Shown in pieces: positions 38,422 to 50,223 of a stretch of DNA of 64,000 bases (its first letter is position 1; each line of letters opens with the position of its first letter). The position numbers and the translations under genes are program-made. This stretch comes from Hypericum androsaemum (taxonomy: Eukaryota > Streptophyta > Magnoliopsida > Malpighiales > Hypericaceae): contig OZ023195.1 in assembly GCA_963995505.1 (NCBI GenBank), positions 1,570,109-1,634,108 on the forward strand. Reading direction: 5' to 3'. The notes under the pieces are model-generated. The model was given only the letters and a program-made list of their open reading frames with translations, did not search any database and was not told where the DNA came from.

Positions 38422-39449
38422 TGTGTCTGATCAAAATCTCCCTCGAAAACAAGATTGCGAAGATGAAATTTCGTCGTTACCATCAATAGGTTTTTCCGGA
38501 GTATTAATAATACGACATGGCCTCGTTGATGATTGCTTTCTTCCCTTCTAAAATCAGAAAGAAGAAAGCAAACAGATTTGTAGCCTTCGAGGCCAATCTG
38601 AACCCACCAACGTCAGGAGAGATCCAAACACAGGGAAAAAATTTCAGTATTCTTAGAACAAGAAAAACATAATCTAAATTGCATTCAGAATTTCGATATT
38701 GGCAGATAATATTTCAATGTTTGAGAATGTTAAAATTCCAGAAAGGAAGAAAAAGGAATCATATGCGAGACAAAAGAAGAAACGTTACCTGGGAACCGAA
38801 ACCCAAAAAGAAAGTTGACCAGAGGCTAAACATCTATTTACGCCATGCAAAAACCGTATTTCTAGCACTCTTCTCTCCGCTAAATACTCATAAAAACTAA
38901 CCTCAAATTAAAACTAAAACATATTTCTCTCTATCTGGTCCAAGACCACCGGTCCAAAAGGTTGTTCTTGTAGTAAATATAAATTTGAGACTTGTTGGTT
39001 TTTCTGAGTAATTTTATGTTGATTTTTAAAAAATATCTAAAAGAAAAATGAACATTGGAGGAATTAACATCAGTTAAAGAAAATGATGAAATCCTGAAAT
39101 ACGTAATGATATAAGTGGGGAAATTATTGTAAAAATTTTCCTATATTTGGGACTTAATGCGTCAAGACTCCGTAGGTTGGCTCCTCATCATACCCTAAGT
39201 GTGGATAAATCCAGAGCCACACCCGACTTATTTTATTATTTTTTGAAGGTAAATTTGAATTTAAATCCTGAACTTCTTGATACTATTATGCTACAAGCCA
39301 TTTGATTTATAGATTTTATGAAATTATATCCTAATTGGACCCTATTTAAATTTATCCAAATTAAATATGAATATTATTTTAACCATAAATCGAGATAACA
39401 TCACAGCTTCAAATTAATTATTAGTATTTTACCTGAGAGTCTAGAGGTA
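38422..39449. other. EFR3 upstream region
   Basis: This holds the leader and promoter of the leftward EFR3-like gene. Open frames at 38300-38551 (antisense to exon 1) and 38679-38900 show no domain. No TATA box could be assigned confidently. Confidence 0.45.
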
Positions 39450-39457
39450 AGTGTGAT

Positions 39458-41049
39458 TAGGAATGAGGATAAAATCCGAAATTCAATGTCCAAATTTGAA
39501 TCCGGAAAAAAATTTGGATAATTTTATGTTCAGACTCGGATTTAGATTATCCAAAATTTTTAATTCGGATTCGGATAGTAAAAATGTAAATTCGGATTAT
39601 TCAAAATATCAGAATTAAAAAATTACATGACAAGCCCACCAACCTAATAACCAACAGCCCAAGTAGCGAAGCCCAATTATGTTTTCAGAAATTAAAAAAG
39701 CCCAAATATCCAGGCAACCCAATATAAAACTTACTTTAATTCCCCACACCCGCTGCTGCGACCCAACATCAATCCCTTAACCCTCAAAAAAATCAATCTC
39801 ATGTCTTAAACCTAATTCCCAATTTCTCGTTATCTTTCTCAATTAGCATATCAATCTAAATCTGTTAATAAATCAATTTTTTTTGAAAGATAAATCAATT
39901 TATTAATTATTAAAAAGGAGGACACCAGGATACACAGGAATTCACCGTGGTACAGAAGAACATCAAGAGCTAAGTTGCTAAGTAAGCAACTGAACAAAAC
40001 AAAACACCAATACAAGAGCGCCCTGAAACTAAAACTCCACCTTTGGACAATCAGCGCCAGCAAGAGAAGAACCAGTGGAGAAGCAACCAGCCTCCGGAAT
40101 GAGCGAAGACGAAGCAGTCAAGCACCTGCAAGCACCCCCCCAACTAACCGCCTAGGATGTTTTGGAGTTGTCGAACACACTCATCTTCCCAAACTAAGAG
40201 GTTACGGCGCCAATACCATCAGACTGGTTCCAGAAGTCACAGACCAGGCCCTCCTTTCTAGTGGAGATAAGAGTAGAGTCGAGGGAAAAGCTTATAGAGG
40301 GGTTCAGTCGTAGCCCAAGGTTCTCTAACCAAAACTTCGTCTGGGACCCATCTCTGACCACAATATGCACATTCTTCCTCAAGGTGGAGGTCGAGTGAAC
40401 GTTAGAGGTTGCAAGCTTCCACATACCTGCCCAAATGCCACCACGACTTGGGTTTCCTGGAATTCTAAGACATAGGGAATTGACAAGAGTGATGCCAAGA
40501 CCCACGCTGGGAGTGCACGCCACGCACCACCGTAGCCCACAAGGCTTCCGGCTCCAATAAATAACGCCAAAATTATAAATCAATTGATTCAAAATTAGAG
40601 AGAGCTATGTAAAAGAGGAGCAAGTTAGCCAGTTATCGGGGAAGACCCTACCGGAGGAGGACTTGGAGCTTGAGCCCCGTGAGGCTCAAGAGGTGGGTTT
40701 TTGTTATTTTTTTGATACTTGCAGCTTGAATTCCGTGAGGCTCAAGAGGTTCAGATTTGTTAATTGTAATATAGAGTTCCTTTGCAATATGCCTTGTCTA
40801 TGCTCCTGGAGGTTCAAAACTGTAGTGTTTGGTCTTACTTCACAAGAATGTCTACTGTCGTATAAGTGCTAATTGAGATGGATGCAAACTTCTGGGTTTT
40901 AACTCGGATTATCTGAGTCCAAATTCGAAAAAAATTTGGATATTCGGATTCGGATAATTCGTTATTCAGATTCGGAAAGTAAAATATTCAATTCGAATAG
41001 TTTGGATAATTTGAAATTCGGATAGTTCGAATTCGGACGCTCACTCCTA
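39458..41049. mobile_element. hAT-like non-autonomous element with nested LINE
   Basis: The left end TAGGAATGAG and the right end CTCACTCCTA are inverted repeats of the TAGGNGTGAG type common in plant hAT elements. They are flanked by AGTGTGAT (39450-39457) and AGTGTGAC (41050-41057), an 8-bp target duplication with one mismatch. The subterminal parts, about 39480-39620 and 40900-41045, are rich in ATTCGGATTCGGATA. No transposase is present. A pair of direct repeats (CCGTGAGGCTCAAGAGG) sits about 59 bp apart near 40676 and 40735. The element is interrupted by a LINE at 39879-40574. Confidence 0.75.
39879..40574 (-). mobile_element. 5'-truncated LINE fragment
   Basis: The fragment is bounded by an 11-bp direct repeat, ATAAATCAATT, at 39868-39878 and 40575-40585, a typical LINE target duplication. 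Read on the minus strand it ends in an A/T-rich tail beside the left copy. It encodes the C-terminal part of a plant LINE polyprotein (about 40190-40590, minus), including VVRDGSQTKFWLENL, like the region before the zf-RVT domain. Endonuclease and reverse transcriptase are missing. It inserted into the hAT-like element. Confidence 0.8.
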
Positions 41050-41057
41050 AGTGTGAC

Positions 41058-41452
41058 AGTAACTTTTAAAATGATTTATATTGGAATGTTAAAATATTTT
41101 GAAAATCAAGGGTTGCATGAGTACCCTGAGAGTTTGGGTCTAAATCATTACATTAAAAATCCAAAAGATTTGGATTAGGGCCTTGATCCTACATCTAAAT
41201 ATGTGATTTAGTGATTATTCTTAATTATGGTTTTTTTTTTATCAACTAATGTCCACAGCAAGTACAAGTTCCATACAAAGTACATCCCTGAAACCATTTA
41301 TGGATGGGCCTTTATGGACACTGTAAAGCAAGTATGAGGCTACCAATTAACTAATAGATACCCTTCAAAAAAAATTAACCAATAGATCCGAGATGATTAG
41401 CTTCGATCAAATTCCACCATGCCTAACAAATGCAATGACAAAATCAATGTAG
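41058..41452. other. Spacer between two small elements
   Basis: AT-rich non-coding sequence without recognised features. Confidence 0.45.
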
Positions 41453-41460
41453 TATTAAAC

Positions 41461-41632
41461 CAAGGTTTAAAAAAATAACCCAGAGGTTGGTCTGACCTCC
41501 ATACCAACCGGTCTGACAAAATTTCAGGTAGTTCGCAAGGTAGGGGTTAACCCCAAACCCAGAACAAAAAAAAATATTGATTCCTGTCCTAACCGGTTCA
41601 ACCACTAAACGTACCACATTAAAAAAACCTTT
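41461..41632. mobile_element. 172-bp MITE with 8-bp target duplication
   Basis: The element is flanked by TATTAAAC at 41453-41460 and 41633-41640. The ends CAAGGTTTAAAAAA and TTAAAAAAACCTTT are imperfect inverted repeats. The interior carries ACCGGTCTGAC and AACCGGTTCAACC, also seen in the larger element at 61274-61745. The 8-bp duplication points to a hAT-type MITE. It has no coding capacity. Confidence 0.75.
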
Positions 41633-41640
41633 TATTAAAC

Positions 41641-42147
41641 AACTTAAATTCCACCAAGTTGCCAAAAGTCGCCCTAGTATACATCTTTTACAACTTCAAT
41701 TTTTATAGCAAGTATCTATCACTGGTCTTGTCGCCCACTAATTGGTCATAGGTTATGCCACAGAGAATGTTCTGTTCTGATCTGTTCCATCTTCACGCAT
41801 CAACAGCAAGCTTCTTTTACAAAGATCCAACGACACATGAATCCGATCAAATCAGCAAGAAGCCAATTAAGCTCTCCGGTGCAACAATCGGGGCTGGCTC
41901 AGCCAGCACACAAAATACAGTTCAAAAACCACCACAGATGAGACTCGTAAAACACAGCAGAGAACAAGATTGCAATGCCACAACCAATTAATGGATTTGA
42001 AAGTTAAAACCCGACCCGGGCAAAAACTTGGAAGAAGAAGGCCAATCGCCTTAAATGGCAAAGAATAAAAATTCAAGTATATCGAAAGGAAACCATAACT
42101 GAATAGTGCTCAAGGACAATGGATCAGCTTAACGAATACGTTGGTGA
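41641..42147. other. RPS2 3' flank
   Basis: The portion adjoining 42147 is probably the 3' untranslated region of the leftward ribosomal protein gene. Open frames at 41755-41991 and 41867-42076 overlap on opposite strands and have no recognisable domain. Confidence 0.45.
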
Positions 42148-42786
42148 TCATTCGGCTGCAATTTCCTCCTTGATAACCGCCTTGCTGGTGGCTGGACTAG
42201 CCAGTAAATCGGTGAACTCCTGGAACGGGGACTTTGTGAAGCGGGTGTCCGTCCAGAAGTCCGGAGTGAGGAAGCCATAAGTTTTCAATAGACAATCGAA
42301 CGTGGCCTGAGACACACAAAACACAACGATTAAATCATCGCAACAGCCATTCATAGATTCAATTCTTCGGTTAACAGCACGTGTCACATTGCCTGACTAG
42401 AGCTATAAGCAATCACCTTGACGAAGTTTCCGAGGGTCTTGGTGGAGCCACGGGAGGAGGTAAAGACATCCTCAATGCCGGCAAACTGGAGCACCTTCTT
42501 GGGAACCCGAGCAGCAACAATCCCCGCGCCACGTGGGGCGGGGACCATTCGGACAGTGACGGACCCGCACTTTCCCGTGACCTTGCAGGGAACAGTGTGG
42601 GGCTTGCCAATCTTGTTTCCCCAGTAGCCACGACGGACCGGGATAACGGATAGCTTCGCAAGTATGATGGCGCCGCGGATGGCAGTGGCGACCTCCTTGG
42701 AGCACTTGACACCGAGGCCGACGTGGCCGTTACCGTCCCCGACGACGACGAACGCCTTGAAGCGGGTGCGCTGGCCGGCGCGGGTC

Positions 42787-42821
<35 letters not shown>

Positions 42822-43085
42822 CTTGAGTGAGGGCCCCACCAGCTGGTCCACGATCTGGTACTCCTTGATCGGGAGCGAGTGAAGGTAGATCTGCTCCAGC
42901 GAGGCTATCTTGTTCTCTCGCACCAGCCGGCCCAGCTTCGTCACTGGGACCCACTTCTCCTCCTCGTCCCGCCGTCCCGCTCGCCGGCGTCCTCCCCCGC
43001 GTGGGCCCCCGCGGTCGCCGCCTCTGCCTCCTCCGCGCCCGAACCCTCTCCCAAACCCGCCGCGATCACCCCCGCGCTCCGCCAT
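42148..43085 (-). CDS. RPS2: 40S ribosomal protein S2 (uS5)
   Basis: uS5 is a core protein of the small cytosolic ribosomal subunit and lies near the decoding site and mRNA entry. Two exons, 42417-43085 and 42148-42306, join in phase 0 to 828 nt, or 275 residues, the family's normal size. The N-terminus is a glycine/arginine-rich RGG tail ([19 protein letters not shown]), followed by the S5 RNA-binding domain (about residues 85-150, with [20 protein letters not shown]) and the S5 C-terminal domain. The ATG sits in a strong context and the leader carries a telo-box. No break is seen. This is clearly the eukaryotic cytosolic form, not a plastid one. Confidence 0.98.
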
Positions 43086-43240
43086 GGTTTCGATTTCGTA
43101 GTTAGGGTTTTCTTTCTCCGAGGAAACTTGCGTAAGCTAGGGGTTCAGGCAGCTGAAGCGTGAGAAATGGGAATGGTGAAATATATACATGAGAGGAGAA
43201 GGGAGAGAGGTTTGGGTACTTTACAAATTGGGCCTATAGA
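43086..43240 (-). promoter_or_regulatory. RPS2 promoter: telo-box, TATA and site II motif
   Basis: On the minus strand the region upstream of the ATG holds AAACCCTA (43103-43110, in the leader), a TATATAT box (43181-43187) and GGCCCA (43229-43234). Telo-box plus site II motifs are characteristic of plant ribosomal-protein and growth-related promoters. Confidence 0.65.
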
Positions 43241-44930
43241 TTGGCGGGCCTGTGTTTTAAGACCTAGTAGGTACGATCAGCCTCCTCCTGATTAGGACGT
43301 GACATTCATAGGTTTTAAGACCCCATGCCTGTGGATCCGAAAATTGAAAACATAATTTACATTATCACACGTTTCAATTATTAAAAAAATAAAAAAAATC
43401 ACACATTTCACAAATCAGGAAAATCTTGATAGTGATGACCAGGAAGCTGACGACGAGGGTCACCAGATCCCAGTTGCATTTATCCATTTGGAAAGTGTAT
43501 ACAACCGGACGAAGAACATTATGTGTTAGGCGATATTTGTCTTGATGAATTCGTGTACAAAATTGCAAATTTAATTAGGATGATTTTCATAATTGTATTG
43601 TTTTTATATTCATAAAACTTGGAAAAAAAAATGTTGTTAGGTAAATCCGCGGGACTTAAAACTCCAATTAGTTTGGTATTAATTTTCATTTTTCACTTTG
43701 GACAGATATCTCCCCTTGTCCAATCTTCATATACTATAGCTATCTTTGAGTAATGAAATTGTCACTATACCAGAAATTAAAAACATCGCCTTCTAGTCGA
43801 CGTAATTTTACGCTTGTTTAACCTGATAAACGATATAATTGGGTATAATCGCGCATTTAGCTCTGCGAATTCGAAAATGATATCTTGAATCTCGGGTTTC
43901 AACTCTTGATAGAGACGCATATGAATAGAATCGAATTCATGGTCTAAGCAGGCATCTCTTCTAGTTGGATGTAGCTGATAATGAATTAGCTGATGGACAA
44001 TTTTATGATGAGTCTTACGAAATTCATTTATATTTCTTTAATTTTATTAAAAGACCAATGATGGTTCATAATTTGTTACTTTGTACGGAATAATCACTGT
44101 AAAATTATGATGCTCATTTTTTACTAAATGACAATATTTGGACTTTGATCTTTCAATAAAATTTGAGAATGATAAAATATATCTTATAAGATCGACCGTA
44201 AATTGTCACTGTGTAAAATCTTAACAATAGATATATAGCAATCGTACTTAAAATTTTCCTGAAATTATTCCCATCCATACTAGTTTCTCAACGTCCCAAT
44301 GACTATTGCATGTAAATGGAACATATCAAATATAATTAGTTCAATTCCAAATGACTTGCATTGTATCCCAAATGAGGTTGACATTGCTCATAAAAAAGGT
44401 TTAGACTTTCGCATTGTATATAAAACTTATGGAATTTCACAATAACCATGTCATAGGAAACCCTCTTCATGCTTGCTTCAGATGAAATTAGTTATAGGTT
44501 GAACAGAACACACAGGGGATTCTCTGAAAAATCACAATCCTTTTAGTATCTGAGCTGTAGTTATAGAATCTCGATACTCTGACACCCCTCGTCACAATCA
44601 ATATGCAACAATTCAGCAGAATTTCAGTTCTTTCCTAGCCATGAGGAACTGAATCTCGGCATCCAATTCCACTTCCTCCTCGGGAAGCCCTATCAAGTGC
44701 ATCAGATATTTTCAGGCAGAAATCTAGTGCTGCAGAATTCTCGCCTTCAAAGGGGGATCGACCGCCACATGGAACCTGAGAATTAAGGGTCAAGTTAGTT
44801 CTGTAAGAGCATCCAAATCTCGCACAGTTGCAATTCATCATCCTAACTAGATACGCAAAAAATAAACAAGGAGATGTTGGAAGTAAGATCCTCCTTAACA
44901 AGATAAGGGAAAATATGAACTGTTATGAAG
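43241..44930. other. Spacer between RPS2 and the transposon block
   Basis: AT-rich, non-coding. The frame at 44635-44901 (minus) has no recognised domain. No element end was found before 44931. Confidence 0.45.
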
Positions 44931-44944
44931 TTGCTTGCCTATTA

Positions 44945-47900
44945 ATGCAGATTGGTTGAGCTAGACATCTCGAACGTATGGAATGACCAGGAGGTCGAGA
45001 AGAAGGCTGAACCAAGTTCTCCACCACCAGTGGTTCTGCAGCAGAGATTCACCAGACAGCGTGGTTCACCGGACATGTATTCACCAGCTATCTACTATCT
45101 CTTTTTGACAAATGGAGCAGAACCGGAGGATTTTGCAGAGGCATAGTGGAGTGAGCATGTGCACAAGTGGAAGCTTGCGATAGATGATGAGATGGAGTTG
45201 ATGAGGAGTAATGAGACTTGGGAACTGGTCCAACTCCATAAAGGCAAGAAGCCACTACAAAACAAGTGAGTGTATAGAAGAAGCGGATGACACCAGGTGT
45301 TACAAGACGAGACTAGTTATGAAGGAATTTCAGTAAAAATATGGTATATATTTTATCGATATTTTCACTCCTGTTGTAAAGTTAACCACTCTTCATATGG
45401 TATTGAGTATGGTTGCTGCAGAGAATGTTATGTTAGAGTAGGCGAATATGAAGATAGCCTTTCTTCATGGTGATCTAGAGGAGGAGATGTACATGGAACA
45501 ACCAGAAGATAACTTGTTGGAGGGTAACAATGGACTTGTGTGCAGGTTGAGGAAGAGCTTGTATGAGTTGAAGCAAGCTCTTAGGCAGTGGTACAAGAAG
45601 TTTGATGGATTCATCATGAGATTGAGTTTGTGCACTTTGAGGCGAACCATTGTTGCTATTTCAAGAGGTTTGACATGATCTATATCATCTTCTTACTTTA
45701 TGTTGATAACATGTTGTTAGCATGCTCTAGTGCTAGTGAGGTGAGTAAGGTGAAGAAGCAATTGTCTGAAAGATTTTCAATGAAGGACTTGGGATAGGCA
45801 AAGCAGATCCTAAGGATGAGGACTAAGAGAGACAAAGGTGCAGGGAAGCTGTTTCTTTCGTAGGCTGACTATATCAAGAATGTGTTGAAGAGGTTCAACA
45901 TGCAGGATGCCAAACCTATATGTACACCCTTGGGTGGATACTTTAAGCTGTCTAACAAGGACTCGTCTAAAAGTGAGATGGAGAAGACTCAAATGAAGAA
46001 GACTCCTTATGCATAAGCGGTAGAAAACTTGATGTACGCTACGATCTGTGCAAGGCCAGACAAAGCACATGCGGTGGGAGTGGTGAGCAGGTACATGAGT
46101 AATCCAGGTAAGCAACATTGGATCGCAGTGAAGTGGATCCTTGGTTACTTGAGAGGTACTACTGAAAAGACTATGTGTTTTGAGGGCAGTGATGTGAAGC
46201 TGACATGATATGTTGATACGGACTTGGGGTCCAGTGACCTTGATGGGAGAAGGAGCACTATTGGCTATGTGTTCACGCTGGGAGGGACATCGATCTCTGA
46301 TGCGTGTCAATTCACATATTTATTTGCTATATTATTTTTGGTCTGTTTAGTCTTCGTATTCTCGTATTTTATTCCAGTTGAGTCGTGAGAGTGGACGTTT
46401 ACACAGTGTATTGTCTTGTACGTAGTCTAAGTCTAAGAATCATATTCGAGAGTGGAGCAAATGAGTTCGGGATCGAAAGCAATCAAGTGTAGATGCGTAT
46501 GCTGGCACTTTGCCACGTACGCTGGATTTTGCGATTCGGACGTAGCCATATATGCTGATGAGCTGCCACATACGCTCAGTTTTAAGTTTTTCAAAGGACG
46601 TGTACACTGACAAAGCTTCCACGTACCCGCAGCCTCCAGGTTTCCAAACAGCGCTTATGCTGACAATGCCACCACGTACGCGTAGCTTTCAGCCACGTTA
46701 GACAAATCACTGCCATCATGTCATTTCTGCCACTTTACCAAGAAGGATCTAGAACTACGGTTTTTAACATTCGGATTTTCTATATATACCCTACTGGTTC
46801 AAGGATTAAGACATTCACCTTTCCATTTACATTTCTCTACACATTTTCCTTTGTTACTCTGATTCAGGTTTGATTTTCATTTAAATAGTCGTGAGACTTC
46901 TGTTATTGGTGACTTCTTTCATACTCACACACACACACACACTCTCTCTCTCTTATACTTCTCATGTTCTTTAATATGATTATAACAAGTATGATTGCCA
47001 TGAGTAGGGAGTAGTTTTCTTTGAGTGTTATGCCCATACGCACGTGTGATGTGGTAGGTTTTGGATTGAATATGTACTACAACTATTATTCGATATGCTT
47101 AATGCTTATTGTCACTTTTATGTTGTTAGTTTGGAGTATGCCCCCTTTATGGTTCCTAAGCAGTTGCCTCGCACCCTAGTGAAAATAGAGATGAGTTATT
47201 TGTTAAGATTAACAATATGAAGTGTTAGTCTGATCACTAGTTTATCTACTATCTTAGGGGACGTAGAGACATGAAAAAGTCGATTAATACGCCTATTTTC
47301 TGGATGGATGAAACTCTCTGTAGGTAATTAACGTGGAGGAGTCTCATAACTAATGAATCTAAGTCGTTGCCTCGCACGTTAGGTTTACTAGTTCTACTAT
47401 TTATAACCTTGGTAGTTACCTCGCACCATTGTGTTAATAATAGTGTCTTAGAAAACTCCAAATACTATTTCATAATAAATCCATAACTGAGCCTGTCAAC
47501 GTGTGAGGGTATTGTGCTTTTCTTTATCGTTATGGCATTTACTCTTTTACGCTCTCCGTATTTTCTATTCCTTTCTTCATTTCCATTTTTATTCACTCGT
47601 TTTGCTGCTCTCATAATCATCACCTGTGAAACTCTTTTGCACCGATTCTCGTGCCAATTCCTTAGTTTGAACTACTTACTACTATATTATTTACATAGGA
47701 TTGGTAAATTAATCATTAAATTTACACCTATCAATCTCTCGTCTTCTAAATTGCAAAAGATAGTGGCTTTGTCAACTGCAGAATCTGAGTATGTAGCAGT
47801 GACTGAAGCAAGTGAAGAAATGGTATTTTTGCAAAATTTCTTGGGTGAATTAGGGAAGGAGAAGAAGGACAGTGTACTCTACAGTGAAAGCTATAGTGTG

Positions 47901-48596
47901 ATTCACTTGGCAAAGAATCCCACTTTCCACTCAAAGACTAAGCACATTGAGTTGAGGTATTACTACATACAGAGTCTCTTGGACATAAAGGTGTTGCAGC
48001 TTGAGAAGATTCAAGGAAGTGTTAATCACGCAAATATGTAGACCAAGGTAGTTACCTTGGAGAAGCTGAAGCTAAACATTACTTCAGCTGGCCTAGTAAA
48101 CTGATAAAGAGGTCTGGCGTGCCATGCAGAGCAGAGGGTCATGTAGTGAAAAATGACTGGAGTTGAAGTCAGTCTCCAGGTGGCAGAGTATTGGGATATA
48201 GAGCCTCATAGGTCTTTGGAGAAGGCGTTGGATGATCGAGTGAACATTTGAGTACCAGCACTCGCCAAGGGGCTCAGCGAGTGCCAGGAAAGTTTTGGAG
48301 CAGGTGCAGCTAGCGCTAGCCAATGAGGAGAAACAAAAAGTTTGGCGGCAGCCAGCTGTGTCTACATCGCCTTAAACTGCTTTGCTGTTTAGTTTGTTTC
48401 GAACTCTAAACCTAATTTAGGGTTGCTCTCCTATATAAACCCATGTAATAGCTCGTCCAATGTGTAATGAAAAAAGCAGTAACGCACAAGAAATCTAGTA
48501 AAAATTTCTGGCTTGGTACACCCCAAGACGTAGTCATTTTTAATGAACTGGGTCATTAAATTGTCGTTTGTCTTCGTTTCGATTTTGTTTTTTTTA
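44945..48596 (+). mobile_element. Decayed Ty1/Copia fragment split by a solo LTR
   Basis: Remains of a Copia polyprotein run left to right: the N-terminal part of the reverse transcriptase domain (MELMRSNETWELVQL near 45195), LHGDLEEEMYMEQPE (about 45463), LKQALRQWYKKF (about 45570), then the catalytic box, which reads YVDN instead of YVDD (about 45700). MKDLG follows, and the RNase H end (LSTAESEYVAVTEA at about 47770) comes after the inserted LTR. Several stops and shifts make it dead. gag, protease and integrase are absent. The stretch after 48060, which includes TATATAAACCCATGTAATAG, looks like a 3' LTR. The whole fragment lies between two copies of a 14-bp direct repeat. Confidence 0.85.
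46298..47733. mobile_element. Solo LTR (1436 bp) nested in the Copia RNase H region
   Basis: The insertion starts TGATGCGTGTC and ends CACCTATCA, and is flanked by ATCTC at 46293-46297 and 47734-47738, a 5-bp target duplication. It interrupts the Copia frame exactly: sequence before it reads into GGTSI and after it into KLQKIVALSTAE. It contains a CA/CT microsatellite near 46928 and a thrice-repeated CCTCGCAC phrase (47166-47425). No internal coding region remains, so it is a solo LTR left by recombination. Its family is not assigned. Confidence 0.85.
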
Positions 48597-48742
48597 TTGC
48601 TTGCCTATTATTGTTTTCTAACACCATCAACCTCTTTCGCGTTTCCACAATTAAGCCCTCGTCGTGAAGTTGAAAACATTATTTGATTGATTATAATTCA
48701 GCGTCAATATTCAGAACTGAGTTTCTAATTTCGGAGACTTAA

Positions 48743-49059
48743 TGATGCAGATGGAAACGTTAAACACGGCAACAACGGCGGTGTTTTAGGGTAAACCCTA
48801 GAATTCTTTATAATCAAATAAATTGAATAAAATGTTCCACATGATGACCTTATATAGAGCCACAAAAGTCGACACCAAACATGAATATAAAAGCTAGTAC
48901 TAACCTAATTAGCTACTAGAGTTCAAAGAAGACTCTTTTATTAACGAAAACAAAATAAAATAAGAAGTTGACTATAACAAGGACAGCTTCTTCGTGGCTT
49001 GCAAACGTGGCATTCTGTCATATTTATTCAGGAATAAGAGTGCAGCTTCATCTTCATCA
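48743..49059 (-). repeat. Left (3') LTR of the Gypsy element
   Basis: 317 bp, starting TGATGCAG and ending TTCATCA on the plus strand. It aligns end to end with 54952-55262 with about 30 mismatches and a 9-bp gap, i.e. about 10% divergence, many of them transitions. Confidence 0.93.
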
Positions 49060-49079
49060 TTCTCCCAGTCTTCGAAATA

Positions 49080-50223
49080 ATTTGCCCTCAAATCGATAGC
49101 AGCTTCATCTCTATTATTGTCATCAACAAAAGGAACAAAATTTTGAAATTAAACACATCGAAGGTACGGATGTGGCTAGGCAAGCATTGACAATAAGCAT
49201 TAGGATTAATCTTCTCGATGATCTCCAACTGGCCAATTTTCTTAGACGAAAGCTTGTTATACTTGTGTGCCAGGAATTGATCTTTAGTTAGGACAGCCCA
49301 CACAAAGTCACCAATGTAGAATTGAACATCATGATGATGCATGTTAGCTGACCATTTGTATCAGTCATTTACCTACTACAAAAGAGAATGGGTAACCGCA
49401 TGAAACTGGATCAGATCAGAAATGAGGTCTTCAGCCTGCTTGTTAGCCGAAGCTACTATGGGTAGCGCGAGCAAGTCCACCGGGCTGCGGGATATCACTT
49501 CGTAGACTATCTGAAAAGGGCACAAACCCGTGCTTCGATTGATGGCAACATTATGAGCAAATTTTGCCTGGCTGAGTTTTGTGTCCCATGAGCGGACATG
49601 ATCACCAACCAAACAATGGAGCAAGTTGCCAAAGGATCAATTGACGACCTCTATTTGGCCATCCGTCTGGTGGTGATAGGCACTGCTAAGGTGGAGTTCT
49701 GTTCTGGCCAGACGCCAGAGTAAGTGCTAGAAGTGACTGACAAAGTGGGTATCGCGATCAGAGATAATAGAGGTCGGTAACCCATGAATAAGATATATCT
49801 CACAAAAGAACAGCTGAGCTATGTGCACTACATCAGTAGTGCGCTTAAAAGGGATGAAGTGTACCATTTTCGAAAATTGGTCAACGATCACAAAAATCAA
49901 ATCATATCCCCGCTGTGTCCGAGGTAGGCCAAGAACAAAATCCATGCTGACTGCGGCCCAGGGGTGTGGTAGAACTAGAAGTGGCCGATAGAGGCTGACA
50001 TTAGTGTCTGTGCCTTTAGAAACTTGACACACACGACAATGACTCACAAAATATGCCACGTCTTTACGAATTCCCAGCCAAAAGAATTGCCTGATGATAA
50101 GCTCCACTATACGATCTCTTCCTACATGGCTCGTAGAGTGTACTTCAGCGATGATGCGATCATGCAGGCTATAAGCAGGTACACAAAGCTGAACCCCTTT
50201 GAAGAGAAAACCATTAATACATG
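49080..50223 (-). pseudogene. Gypsy integrase remnant
   Basis: The minus strand encodes the integrase zinc-binding H-H-C-C region (CRVCQVSKG), the catalytic core (AAVSMDFVLGLPRTQRGYD and SDRDTHF) and a C-terminal part (SSKKIGQLEIIEKINPNAY, LPSHIRTFDVFN) typical of plant chromoviruses. No clear chromodomain is visible. Frames are split at about 49360 and 49700. The first residues are cut off by the solo LTR at 50224. Confidence 0.85.

Noticed and set aside
42381..43163. Several open frames antisense or offset to RPS2
   Set aside because: They arise from the GC-rich coding sequence of a highly conserved ribosomal protein gene.
44635..44901. 88-residue minus-strand frame left of the Copia fragment
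   Set aside because: No domain, no neighbouring exons and no element link.
47160..47430. Possible short regularly spaced repeats, CRISPR-like, in the solo LTR
   Set aside because: Three copies of a short CCTCGCAC phrase at irregular spacing in plant LTR DNA; not a CRISPR array.
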